A DNA stretch of 19,004 nucleotides, from the NCBI GenBank assembly GCA_964579765.1, contig CAZOIK010000358.1:1-19004 (forward strand), given 5' to 3'. This DNA is from DATNBT01 sp964579765 (GTDB lineage: Bacteria; Acidobacteriota; Vicinamibacteria; Vicinamibacterales; CAVVIG01). A model generated the notes under the pieces. The model was not told the DNA's origin. It searched no databases and worked only from the letters and a program-made list of their open reading frames with translations. Below, piece after piece: positions 10,994 to 18,188 of the stretch. A program made the position numbers and the translations under genes. Numbering within the stretch: position 1 is the first letter of the stretch; each line of letters opens with the position of its first letter.

Positions 10994-13117
10994 GTGAATC
11001 GACTCGCCGGCGAGCACAGCCCCTACCTCCTGCAGCACGCGGACAACCCGGTTGACTGGTTTCCGTGGGGCGACGACGCGTTCGACAAAGCGCGCGCGGA
11101 AAACAAACCGATCTTCCTCTCCATCGGCTACTCGACGTGCCACTGGTGCCACGTGATGGCGCACGAGTCGTTCGAGAACGCCGACGTCGCGAACGTCCTC
11201 AACGCGTCGTTCGTGCCGATCAAAGTCGATCGCGAAGAGCGGCCCGACGTCGATCGCGTCTACATGACCTTCGTGCAGGCGACGACGGGATCGGGCGGCT
11301 GGCCGATGAGCGTGTGGCTCACGCCGGACCTGAAGCCGTTCTACGGCGGCACCTACTTCCCGCCGACCTCGCGCTGGGGACGGCCGGGCTTCGTCGAGAT
11401 CCTCGGCGAGATCGCGCGCGTGTGGGGCAGCGAGCGCGACACGGTGCTGCACTCGGCCGACTCGCTGACGACGCAGCTGCGCGGCGTCGAGCGCGGCGCG
11501 CCCGCCACGGCCGACGTGCCCGGCGCCGCGGCGCTCGACCGCATCACCGCCGAATTCCGGAACCTGTTCGATCAAATCCACGGCGGCTTCGGCGGCGCGC
11601 CGAAGTTTCCGCGGCCGAGCGAGCTGCTGTTCCTGCTGCGCGAGTCCGCGCGCACGGGAGGCATGAACGGAAACAACGACGCGCGCGGCATGGCCACCGT
11701 CACGCTGCGCGCGATGGCCTTTGGCGGCATGCGCGACCACGTCGGCGGCGGCTTCCACCGCTACTCGGTGGACGAGCAGTGGCGCGTGCCGCACTTCGAG
11801 AAGATGCTCTACGACCAGGCGCAGCTCGTCGTCGCGCTGCTCGAGGCCGCGCAGGCCACCGGCGATCCGTTCTACGCGGACGTCGCCGAGGACACGCTGC
11901 AGTACGTCATCCGCGAGATGACGGACGAGGCCGGCGGCTTCTTCTCGGCCGAAGACGCCGACAGCGTGCCGCCCGAGCACGCCAGCGACCCGCATCCGCA
12001 CGCGTCGGAAGGCGCCTTCTATCTCTGGCGCGCCGACGAGATCGACGCGCTCTTCGACGCCGGCGCCGCCGCCGTCGTCAAGGCGCGGTTCGGCGTCGAG
12101 CAGAACGGCAACGCGCCCGCCGATCCGCAGCAGGAGTTCGTCGGCAAGAACATCCTCTATGTCGCGCAGTCGATCGAGCAGATTGCGCGCGCGACGTCGA
12201 AGTCGCCCGACGACATCCAGCAAATCCTGTCGGCGGCGAGGCTGAAGATGTTCGAGGCGCGCATGCGCCGGCCGCGGCCGCACCTCGACGACAAGGTCCT
12301 GACGGCGTGGAACGGCCTGATGATCGCCGCCTTCGCACGCGCGTCACGCGTCGTCGCGGATCGGCCGGCCTATCTCCACGCGGCGCGGCGCGCGGCGCAG
12401 TTTCTGCGCGACCGCATGTGGAGCGACGACACCGCGACGCTCTTGCGGCGCTACCGCCGCGGAGAAGCGAGCATCGAGGCCTATGCCGAAGACTACGCGT
12501 ATCTGATTCACGGGCTGCTCGAGCTGTTCCAGGCCGATCCGGACGTCCGCTGGCTCGACTGGGCCGAGACGCTGCAGCGCCGGCAGAACGAATTGTTCTG
12601 GGACGAGGCCGAGGGCGGCTGGTTCAGCACGACCGGGCGCGACGCGCACGTGCTGCTGCGGATGAAAGAAGACTACGACGGCGCCGAGCCGACCGCGAGC
12701 GCGATCTCCGTGCTCAACCTGCTGACGCTGACGCACCTGCTGCAGGAGCCGGGCTGGCACGAGCAGATCGAGAAGACGTTTCGCCACTTCGGCGCGCGGC
12801 TCGAGCAGATCGGCCGCGCCGTCCCGATGATGGCCGCGGCGCTCGCGACGTTTCTCGCCGGCCTCCGCCAGGTCGTGATCGTCACCGGCGACGAGGCGCA
12901 GAGCGATCTGCTCGACGCGATGCGCAATCGCTATCACCCCTTCGCCATCGTCCTGACGGTGACGACGGCGCAGCGCGAGGCGCTGGCGGCGAAGCTGCCG
13001 TTCATCGCGGCCATGCAGCCGATCGACGGCCACGCGAGCGCGTACGTCTACCGCGACTTCACATGTCGCCAGCCCGCGGTGACGCGCGCGGCGCTCGAAG
13101 AGGAGTTGACGGCGTGA
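10994..13117 (+). CDS. YyaL-like thioredoxin-fold (DUF255) protein
   Basis: The 707-residue protein belongs to the YyaL/SPATA20 family. The N-terminus NRLAGEHSPYLLQHADNPVDWFPWG is the family signature; a thioredoxin-like domain follows with SIGYSTCHWCHVMAHESF (CHWC, residues 49-52). The remaining two thirds resemble an alpha/alpha-barrel of six-hairpin type (GGFGGAPKFPRPSELL, HFEKMLYDQAQL, FYLWRADEID, DDKVLTAWNGLMIAA, EDYAYLIHGLLELFQ). The biochemical role is poorly defined: thiol chemistry and sugar-type binding are both suggested for the family. The GTG at 10994 matches the usual family N-terminus; the frame is open upstream but that part is antisense to the PfpI-like gene. No signal peptide is seen. 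Its stop overlaps the next gene in a GTGA junction. Confidence 0.93.
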   Translation: MNRLAGEHSPYLLQHADNPVDWFPWGDDAFDKARAENKPIFLSIGYSTCHWCHVMAHESFENADVANVLNASFVPIKVDREERPDVDRVYMTFVQATTGSGGWPMSVWLTPDLKPFYGGTYFPPTSRWGRPGFVEILGEIARVWGSERDTVLHSADSLTTQLRGVERGAPATADVPGAAALDRITAEFRNLFDQIHGGFGGAPKFPRPSELLFLLRESARTGGMNGNNDARGMATVTLRAMAFGGMRDHVGGGFHRYSVDEQWRVPHFEKMLYDQAQLVVALLEAAQATGDPFYADVAEDTLQYVIREMTDEAGGFFSAEDADSVPPEHASDPHPHASEGAFYLWRADEIDALFDAGAAAVVKARFGVEQNGNAPADPQQEFVGKNILYVAQSIEQIARATSKSPDDIQQILSAARLKMFEARMRRPRPHLDDKVLTAWNGLMIAAFARASRVVADRPAYLHAARRAAQFLRDRMWSDDTATLLRRYRRGEASIEAYAEDYAYLIHGLLELFQADPDVRWLDWAETLQRRQNELFWDEAEGGWFSTTGRDAHVLLRMKEDYDGAEPTASAISVLNLLTLTHLLQEPGWHEQIEKTFRHFGARLEQIGRAVPMMAAALATFLAGLRQVVIVTGDEAQSDLLDAMRNRYHPFAIVLTVTTAQREALAAKLPFIAAMQPIDGHASAYVYRDFTCRQPAVTRAALEEELTA

Positions 13118-13464
13118 CGATTTCGGTGGACATCTGGATCCGCGGCACCGACGTCGCGACGACGAAGCAGATCGAGGCCACGTCGCGCGATCCCGACGCC
13201 TGGGTGGACGACGACGTGCGCGCGATCCTCGAGGGGATGCTGCACGCGATGGACGAGACGAAGCACCCGGGGCAGGCCAACCGCGTCGCCGGCTTGCGCG
13301 GGTTCAGCTGGATCGTCAACCCGTTCGAGAACGGCGTGCTCCTCGCGATCGAGATGACCCTCGGCGCGGCCGTCTGCGGTCCGTTCGCGATCGACAAGGC
13401 GCGCCTCGAAGGCATGATCACCCGCGTCCTCGCGCAGTCGTCCCCGCCGACGGTCGTGCACTAG
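13114..13464 (+). CDS. Hypothetical protein, translationally coupled to the YyaL-like gene
   Basis: This 116-residue protein starts with GTG at 13114, overlapping the YyaL-like stop by 4 bp (GTGA), with a Shine-Dalgarno AGGAG at 13101-13105, 8 nt upstream. It begins MTISVDIWIRGTDVATTKQI and contains FSWIVNPFENGVLLAIEMTLGAAVCGPF. The composition is balanced and soluble, with no signal peptide or metal motif; one Cys only. I do not recognise the family. The coupling suggests a function connected with the YyaL-like protein. It is convergent with the lipoprotein gene, 51 bp away. Confidence 0.8.
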   Translation: MTISVDIWIRGTDVATTKQIEATSRDPDAWVDDDVRAILEGMLHAMDETKHPGQANRVAGLRGFSWIVNPFENGVLLAIEMTLGAAVCGPFAIDKARLEGMITRVLAQSSPPTVVH

Positions 13465-13515
13465 ACATCGCGACTCGCTCTCGCGAGGCCGCGCCGGGGC
13501 GACGCTGGCCGCGGG

Positions 13516-14508
13516 CTACCGGCCCGTGCCGGTCACCGTCAGCATCGTCGTCGCCGGCGACGGCTCGACGCTCGTGACGGCGATTTGCGCCGAGTGCGGT
13601 CCCGCTGACATCGCGTTGAAGAAGGCGACGACGATGCACGTGTAGCCGGTCGGCTGCACCTTCGTTTCGTCGCAGGTGGTGCTGACGACTGGAAATGCGA
13701 TCGGATCGGAGCTCGCGATCGACGCGAGCATGTTCGGTCCGCCGCCGCCGATGCTCACCGTGAACGTCGCGACGTCCGAGCGCTGGCCGACGCTCGTCGG
13801 CGGAAACGCGAACGTCGATGGACTGATCGCGACGCTGCCCGCCACGAGCACGCGAATCGAGGCGATGTGGCCCTGGTACACGACCGTCACGCTCGCGCCG
13901 CCGCCGGCCATCGCCGTAATCACGCCCGACGGCGAGACGCTCGCGACGCTCGCATCCGACGAGCTCCAGGCCGCCGCCGTCGTGACGTCCTGCGCGGTGC
14001 CGTCGGCGAGCAGCGCCGACGCGCGCATGGCGGCGGTCTGTCCGGGCGCGAGATAGAACGGATTCGGCTCGGCCGTCAGAATCTGCAGCAACTGGACGTC
14101 CGACGAGGGTCTGGCGCTGGCCGTGCCCGTTGCCGTCCCCGACAACGCGACCGTGGTCTTGCCCGTGGACGACGTGATCGTCAGGTCGGCCGAGAGCACG
14201 CCTGGCTGCACCGGCTGGAATTCGACGGTCACCGGACAGCTCGCGCCGGCCGGCAGCGACACGGTACACGTCGTCGAGTACGGAAAATCGGCCGTGTCGC
14301 TGTCGCTGATCCCGATGGTCGCGTCCGACGTGGTGGATACGGAGAGAGCGGCGATCGCCGACTGGCCGATCGCCGTCGCCGGAAACGCCAGCGTCGTGGC
14401 GCTCACCGTCACGCCGGTCGCCGCGGACGACGACGAGGTGGGACTGCTGCACGCCGCGCCGGCGAGCGAGGAGAGTATGAGCGCGGCGGCAGTCAATCGA
14501 GAACGCAC
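13516..14508 (-). CDS. Lipoprotein-like protein with Hydin-like / Big2 / Hydin-like domains
   Basis: The GTG at 14508 gives 330 residues with a short signal (MRSRLTAAALILSSLAGAAC) and Cys 20 as the probable lipidated residue, though Gly at -3 is unusual for a lipobox. A Ser/Thr-rich linker follows. Domain order: an ASPM-SPD2-Hydin or choice-of-anchor-D type beta-sandwich (about 33-128, LAFPATAIGQSA...CPVTVEFQP), a Big2-like immunoglobulin fold (about 140-221, ADGTAQDVTTAAAWSSSDASVASVS...GVITAMAGGGASVTV), then a second Hydin-like sandwich (226-330, FAFPPTSVGQRSDVATFTV). Such domains mediate surface binding or assembly; no catalytic domain is present. The longest ORF would begin at 14622, but its extra 38 residues block the signal peptide. 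It is divergent from the porin gene. Confidence 0.82.
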   Translation of the reverse strand: MRSRLTAAALILSSLAGAACSSPTSSSSAATGVTVSATTLAFPATAIGQSAIAALSVSTTSDATIGISDSDTADFPYSTTCTVSLPAGASCPVTVEFQPVQPGVLSADLTITSSTGKTTVALSGTATGTASARPSSDVQLLQILTAEPNPFYLAPGQTAAMRASALLADGTAQDVTTAAAWSSSDASVASVSPSGVITAMAGGGASVTVVYQGHIASIRVLVAGSVAISPSTFAFPPTSVGQRSDVATFTVSIGGGGPNMLASIASSDPIAFPVVSTTCDETKVQPTGYTCIVVAFFNAMSAGPHSAQIAVTSVEPSPATTMLTVTGTGR

Positions 14509-14734
14509 GATGTGTGAGTGAAGCCGCGGGGCAGGGAGCACGTCGCGTGCCACGCGCGCGTTTACGACGTGTTGGCCGTCGCCGCCGGTGCGTGCTCGCG
14601 ACAGGACATCGCGCGTTGACATGTCGCTCTTTGCTGACGCGCGAACCGTTTATGTCGATCTTTATGTCAATCCTTGTGTGCAGGCCGTCTTGCGTTCGCC
14701 GCCGCAACCGGCGAAGATCACCGGGCTTCCATAC
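14509..14734. promoter_or_regulatory. Divergent intergenic region with ATGTC direct repeats
   Basis: This 226-bp region separates the lipoprotein and porin genes and is more AT-rich than its surroundings. It holds a GACATGTC palindrome at 14618-14625 (within TTGACATGTC), and two tandem 12-mers, TTTATGTCGATC and TTTATGTCAATC, at 14649-14672. ATGTC thus occurs three times on the plus strand. No -10 box is convincing at a normal distance from the TTGACA at 14616. Confidence 0.4.
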
Positions 14735-15850
14735 ATGATGCGCATCGTCACGGCGGCGTGTGCCGCGATCGTCATCGCCGCGCCCGCGGCCGCGCAGGAC
14801 GCGGCGTCGTTTTTCAGCCGGACGGCCGTGTCCGGGTACATCGACACGTACTACGCGTACAACCTCAATCGTCCCAGGACGCCGTGTCAGGTCGTCAACG
14901 GCGTCGAGGTGTTCAACTGCCTGCACGCGTTCGACGTGGCGCACAACGCGTTCAGCCTCGACCTGGCGAATCTGGCGCTCGAGAAGGCGCCGACGGCCGA
15001 CAGCCGCGGCGGGTTCCTCGTCGATCTGAGCTACGGATCGGGCGAGCGGCTCGTGGCCGGCGCCGAGTCGGGACGGCACGAGGTGCCCGCGAACCTGCAG
15101 CAGGCGTATGTGAGCTACCTCGCGTCGGCGCGCGGCACGGTGCGTCTGGACTTCGGCAAGTTCGTGACGCCGGCCGGCTTCGAGCGCATCGACCCGACCG
15201 CCGACTGGAACGGGTCACGCAGCCTGCTGTTCGCGCTCGCTATCCCGCGCGATCAGTTCGGGTTGCGCGCCGTCTTTCAGCCGACCGATCGAATCACCGT
15301 CATGGGCCTGCTGACCAACGGCTGGCGCGACGTCGCCGACAACACGGGCGCGCGGCGTACCGGCGTCTCCGCGTCCGTGCGGGCGGCGCGCTGGCTGACG
15401 CTGACGGGGACATACCTCGGCGGGCCGGAGACGAGCATCACGACGTCGGGCTGGCGCGATCTGTTCGACACGGTCGCCATCGTCCACGTCGCCGACGGGC
15501 TGAGCGTCGCGTTCAACGCGGACGTCGGCCGCGACCGGAGCACGCTGCAGGAGTGGGACGGAACCGCGCTCTACGTGCACTACCAGCCGCGCGACTGGTT
15601 CTCGATCACCCCGCGCGTCGAGTCGCTGCGCGACCACGACGGCTTCATGACCGGCGTTGCGCAGGACCTGCAGGAAGGCACGCTCACCGCCGAGTTCAGG
15701 CATCCGCAGGGCGGCGCGCTGCGACTCGAGTATCGCGTGGACGTCACCGATCGCCCGTACTTCCTGCGCGGCGCCAGCGACACGGTGCGGACGCAGAGCC
15801 TCGCGTCCGCGACGTGGGTGGTCGCCTTCAATTCGCACGGCCTCCCGTAG
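14735..15850 (+). CDS. Outer-membrane beta-barrel porin, OmpL-like (BBP2) type
   Basis: The 371-residue protein has a signal peptide (MMRIVTAACAAIVIAAPAAAQ, cleavage near AAA-Q/D). The mature part has the family pattern: SGYIDTYYAYNLNRP, AHNAFSLDLANLALEKAP, LQQAYVSYLASARGTVRLDFGKFVTPAGFERIDP, NGSRSLLFALAIPRDQFGLRA, then alternating amphipathic strands to the end (ASATWVVAFNSHGLP). It probably forms a beta-barrel in the outer membrane; the substrate is unknown. Two ATG codons (14735, 14738) are equally good; no Shine-Dalgarno is seen. The ORF is open from 14588, but that extension lacks coding character and would bury the signal peptide. The gene is convergent with the GH36 gene, with two repeat elements between. 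Confidence 0.85.
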   Translation: MMRIVTAACAAIVIAAPAAAQDAASFFSRTAVSGYIDTYYAYNLNRPRTPCQVVNGVEVFNCLHAFDVAHNAFSLDLANLALEKAPTADSRGGFLVDLSYGSGERLVAGAESGRHEVPANLQQAYVSYLASARGTVRLDFGKFVTPAGFERIDPTADWNGSRSLLFALAIPRDQFGLRAVFQPTDRITVMGLLTNGWRDVADNTGARRTGVSASVRAARWLTLTGTYLGGPETSITTSGWRDLFDTVAIVHVADGLSVAFNADVGRDRSTLQEWDGTALYVHYQPRDWFSITPRVESLRDHDGFMTGVAQDLQEGTLTAEFRHPQGGALRLEYRVDVTDRPYFLRGASDTVRTQSLASATWVVAFNSHGLP

Positions 15851-15851
15851 C

Positions 15852-15872
15852 GCCGACCCTTTCAGGGCCGGC
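15852..15872. repeat. CCCTTTCAGGG palindrome after the porin gene (copy 4)
   Basis: Arms GCCGACCCT and AGGGCCGGC, with one mismatch, flank a TTC loop. It begins one base after the porin TAG. The core is identical to copies at 1011-1029, 2357-2377 and 6061-6081, in the orientation found at 6061-6081. Confidence 0.8.
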
Positions 15873-15894
15873 GGCGCGCCGTAGTCAACGAGGA

Positions 15895-15941
15895 GTCGTG
15901 CGGACCTTCAGGTCCGCAGGCAGGCTGAAGGCCCGCACGAC
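15895..15941. repeat. Two-hairpin palindromic element (copy 2)
   Basis: The terminal inverted repeats GTCGTGC and GCACGAC enclose GCGGACC-TTCA-GGTCCGC and a second CTGAAGGCC segment. It is the same type as 2727-2782. Relative to copy 1, the third arm base A is C here and its partner T is G, so pairing is kept. It lies 9 bp past the GH36 stop and between convergent genes, where it could act as a two-way terminator or mRNA stabiliser. Confidence 0.85.
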
Positions 15942-15950
15942 ACGCCGCTG

Positions 15951-18101
15951 TCAGCGCTGGGGAAAGAACAGCAGGATCTGCGCGGCCGTCGTCGGCGTGC
16001 GCGTCAGCGTGAGGCCGTTCGCGGTCAGATCCGATCCCCGCATCGTCCCGCGGACGCTGCCGTCGATCGACACGACCTGATACAGCGCGTCGGGCGGCAG
16101 GTTGGCGGGCACGACGGTCGTCGAGCTCGGCGCCGCCGCGCCGTTGAAGGCGAAGAGCGCCAGGCCGCCGGCCGTGCCGGTTTCCTGCAGGATGTCCCAC
16201 TGCTTCTCGTCGCCGTTGGCCTGCAGCGTCACGAGCGTCGCGGCCGCGGCCGTGACGAGCGGCCGCAGGCGCTTGTAGAACGCGATCTGCCGAGTGAGCG
16301 CCGCGAGGTCGGCGTCCGTGAGCCAGAGCGAGCGGATGCTGAGGCCGAAGGCGAGCGGCATGCGGCTGCGCGTGTAGAGCGCGAGGTCCGGCGCGTTGTG
16401 CAGCGGCTCCCAGCCGAGGTCCGTGAGAAACGAGAGCAGGTACGCGGGCGGGAAGACCTGGCTCAGGCCCTCGAGGTTGTGACGGACGCGGACCGACGGC
16501 GCCGTCTGATCCGACATCCACGCGACGTCGGTGTATTTCAGCATGGCGAAGTCGAGCCGGTTGCCGCCGCCCGCGCAGTTCTCGATGAGCATCGACGGGT
16601 AGCGCTGACGCAGCATGTCGAGGATCTGGTACAGCGCCGTGACGTGCGCGAAGCTGCCGTCGGTCGCGCCGTGGCCGTGGCCGGCGCGGTCGCAGTTCAC
16701 CCAGAGGTTGTTGTCCCACTTCAGGTAGTCGGGCCGCACGGCGTCCAGAAACGCGGTGAGGTGATCGACGACCCACTGACGCCCCGCCTGGCCGGCGAGG
16801 CAGATCATCGCCGAGTCGGACGCCTGATAGTCGCCGCCGCTCGTCGCGAGAGACGACTCGTCGAGGCCGTTCTGGCCGACGAGGTGGATGTCCACGCGCT
16901 CGGGCTCGACCCAGACGCCGAATTTCATGCCCAGGCCGTGCGCGAAGTCGCGCAGCGCGGCAAGGCCGTCGGGGAAGCGATCGGCATCGACCGTCCACGA
17001 TCCGAGGCCCGGCGTGAAGTCCGTCGTGTTCGACGTATCGGCGCCGACGTACCAGCCGGCGTCGATGACGAAGAGCTCGACGCCCATCGCGGCCGCGCGC
17101 GTCATCTCGCGTTCGAGCGACGCTTCGTCCACCGCCGTGCCGTACGCGTACCACGTGTTGTAGGTGACGAGCGGCGAGATGGGACGGCCGCCGCGCAGGC
17201 CCTGCAGGACGTACGTGCGCATGGCGGCGGACGCCGAGGGCATCGCGCCGCGCGCGACGCCGAGCAGCACGTGCGGCGTGTCCACCGGCACCGCGCCGAC
17301 GACGGTGGACGTCGGACCGAGACTCCAGTCGATCGCGAGCGTCGTGCGCGTCGGCGAGACGGTCAGCGACCAGCCGCCCGACCACATGAGCGCCGTGTAG
17401 AACTCGTCGGACGCGCCGTCCACCGCAATCCACGGCACCGTGCCCTCCGAGGATCGCGCCGTCGAGCCGAACGAGACGCGCTCGCCCGGGTTGATCGACC
17501 GCGCGCGCTGGCCAAACTCGGAGTCGAGCGTGGGATTGCTGGCCGCCGGCTGTTCGCCGCTCAGCCAGTTGAGCTGGCCCGGCACGATCGACGCGCGAAA
17601 CGTGTCGAGGCCGGTGAGGGCGACGCCGGCGCCGCCCGCCTGAAACGTCGTCCACACCTCGAAGGTCGGCGAGCCGGAGACGACGGCGACGTGACGCGTC
17701 GCGGTGAGACTTTGCGCGACCAGGACATATGTCGCCTGGAGCTCGAGACGTGTGCCGTTCGTGCGGGCGCTCGCCGAGGCGTACGCGAAGCCGTCAGTGC
17801 GGCTGCCGAACGCGTGCGCGACGCCGCCGGCCGTGACGATCGAATCGGGTCCGCTCGCGCGCAGCCACTGGACGCCGGACGGGCTGACGAGCGAGGTCAG
17901 CGCGTAGTCGGCGGCGGGGTCGATCGTGAGGACCATCGACGCGCCGCCGGCGGAGACCGTCCACGAGGCGCCGCTGTGCGCGATGGACGCGTCGCCGAGC
18001 GAGGCGACCGTGTCGGCCCGTGCTGCGCCCGCCATCAGCATCAGTCCGACAAAGACGAGAGGGATCAACCGGCGAGTGATGCTCCACCGTACCACAGGCA
18101 C
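15951..18101 (-). CDS. Secreted alpha-galactosidase, glycoside hydrolase family 36
   Basis: The 716-residue protein has a signal peptide (MPVVRWSITRRLIPLVFVGLMLMAGAARA) and then an N-terminal beta-sandwich (about 35-300). The TIM barrel carries family 36/clan D motifs: NTWYAY (315-320), FVIDAGWY (344-351), GVWVEPERV (395-403), the nucleophile YLKWDNN with Asp 463, ENCAGGGNRLDFAM (507-520) and the acid/base MSDQ with Asp 531. A C-terminal beta domain follows. It would release alpha-linked galactose from oligosaccharides or glycans outside the cytoplasm; alpha-N-acetylgalactosaminidase activity is also possible in this family. The GTG start at 18101 directly gives the signal peptide, and CAGAAT lies 11 nt upstream. 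It follows the phosphoesterase gene on the same strand after 87 bp. Confidence 0.93.
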   Translation of the reverse strand: MPVVRWSITRRLIPLVFVGLMLMAGAARADTVASLGDASIAHSGASWTVSAGGASMVLTIDPAADYALTSLVSPSGVQWLRASGPDSIVTAGGVAHAFGSRTDGFAYASASARTNGTRLELQATYVLVAQSLTATRHVAVVSGSPTFEVWTTFQAGGAGVALTGLDTFRASIVPGQLNWLSGEQPAASNPTLDSEFGQRARSINPGERVSFGSTARSSEGTVPWIAVDGASDEFYTALMWSGGWSLTVSPTRTTLAIDWSLGPTSTVVGAVPVDTPHVLLGVARGAMPSASAAMRTYVLQGLRGGRPISPLVTYNTWYAYGTAVDEASLEREMTRAAAMGVELFVIDAGWYVGADTSNTTDFTPGLGSWTVDADRFPDGLAALRDFAHGLGMKFGVWVEPERVDIHLVGQNGLDESSLATSGGDYQASDSAMICLAGQAGRQWVVDHLTAFLDAVRPDYLKWDNNLWVNCDRAGHGHGATDGSFAHVTALYQILDMLRQRYPSMLIENCAGGGNRLDFAMLKYTDVAWMSDQTAPSVRVRHNLEGLSQVFPPAYLLSFLTDLGWEPLHNAPDLALYTRSRMPLAFGLSIRSLWLTDADLAALTRQIAFYKRLRPLVTAAAATLVTLQANGDEKQWDILQETGTAGGLALFAFNGAAAPSSTTVVPANLPPDALYQVVSIDGSVRGTMRGSDLTANGLTLTRTPTTAAQILLFFPQR

Positions 18102-18112
18102 GAGCCGTCACG

Positions 18113-18118
18113 ATTCTG
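18113..18118 (-). promoter_or_regulatory. Possible -10 box (CAGAAT) of the GH36 gene
   Basis: Read on the minus strand, CAGAAT ends 11 nt before the GTG at 18101, at the same short distance as the ferredoxin TATAAT. No -35 or Shine-Dalgarno sequence is obvious. Confidence 0.3.
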
Positions 18119-18149
18119 TCATGCAGGGCTGGAGGGCAGGAAGGACGTG

Positions 18150-18179
18150 GCGGCAGGCCGGCTGACGCCGGCCTGCCGC
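18150..18179 (-). terminator. Strong hairpin after the phosphoesterase gene
   Basis: Perfect 13-bp arms, GCGGCAGGCCGGC and GCCGGCCTGCCGC, flank a 4-nt loop, beginning 9 nt past the phosphoesterase stop. There is no clear T-run, so it may be a hairpin that stabilises mRNA ends, or another palindromic repeat; a role as Rho-independent terminator is not assured. Confidence 0.5.
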
Positions 18180-18188
18180 GGAGAAACG

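Noticed and set aside
14616..14621. TTGACA as a -35 box of the porin promoter
   Set aside because: No -10-like hexamer lies 16-18 bp downstream; the match may only be part of the GACATGTC palindrome.
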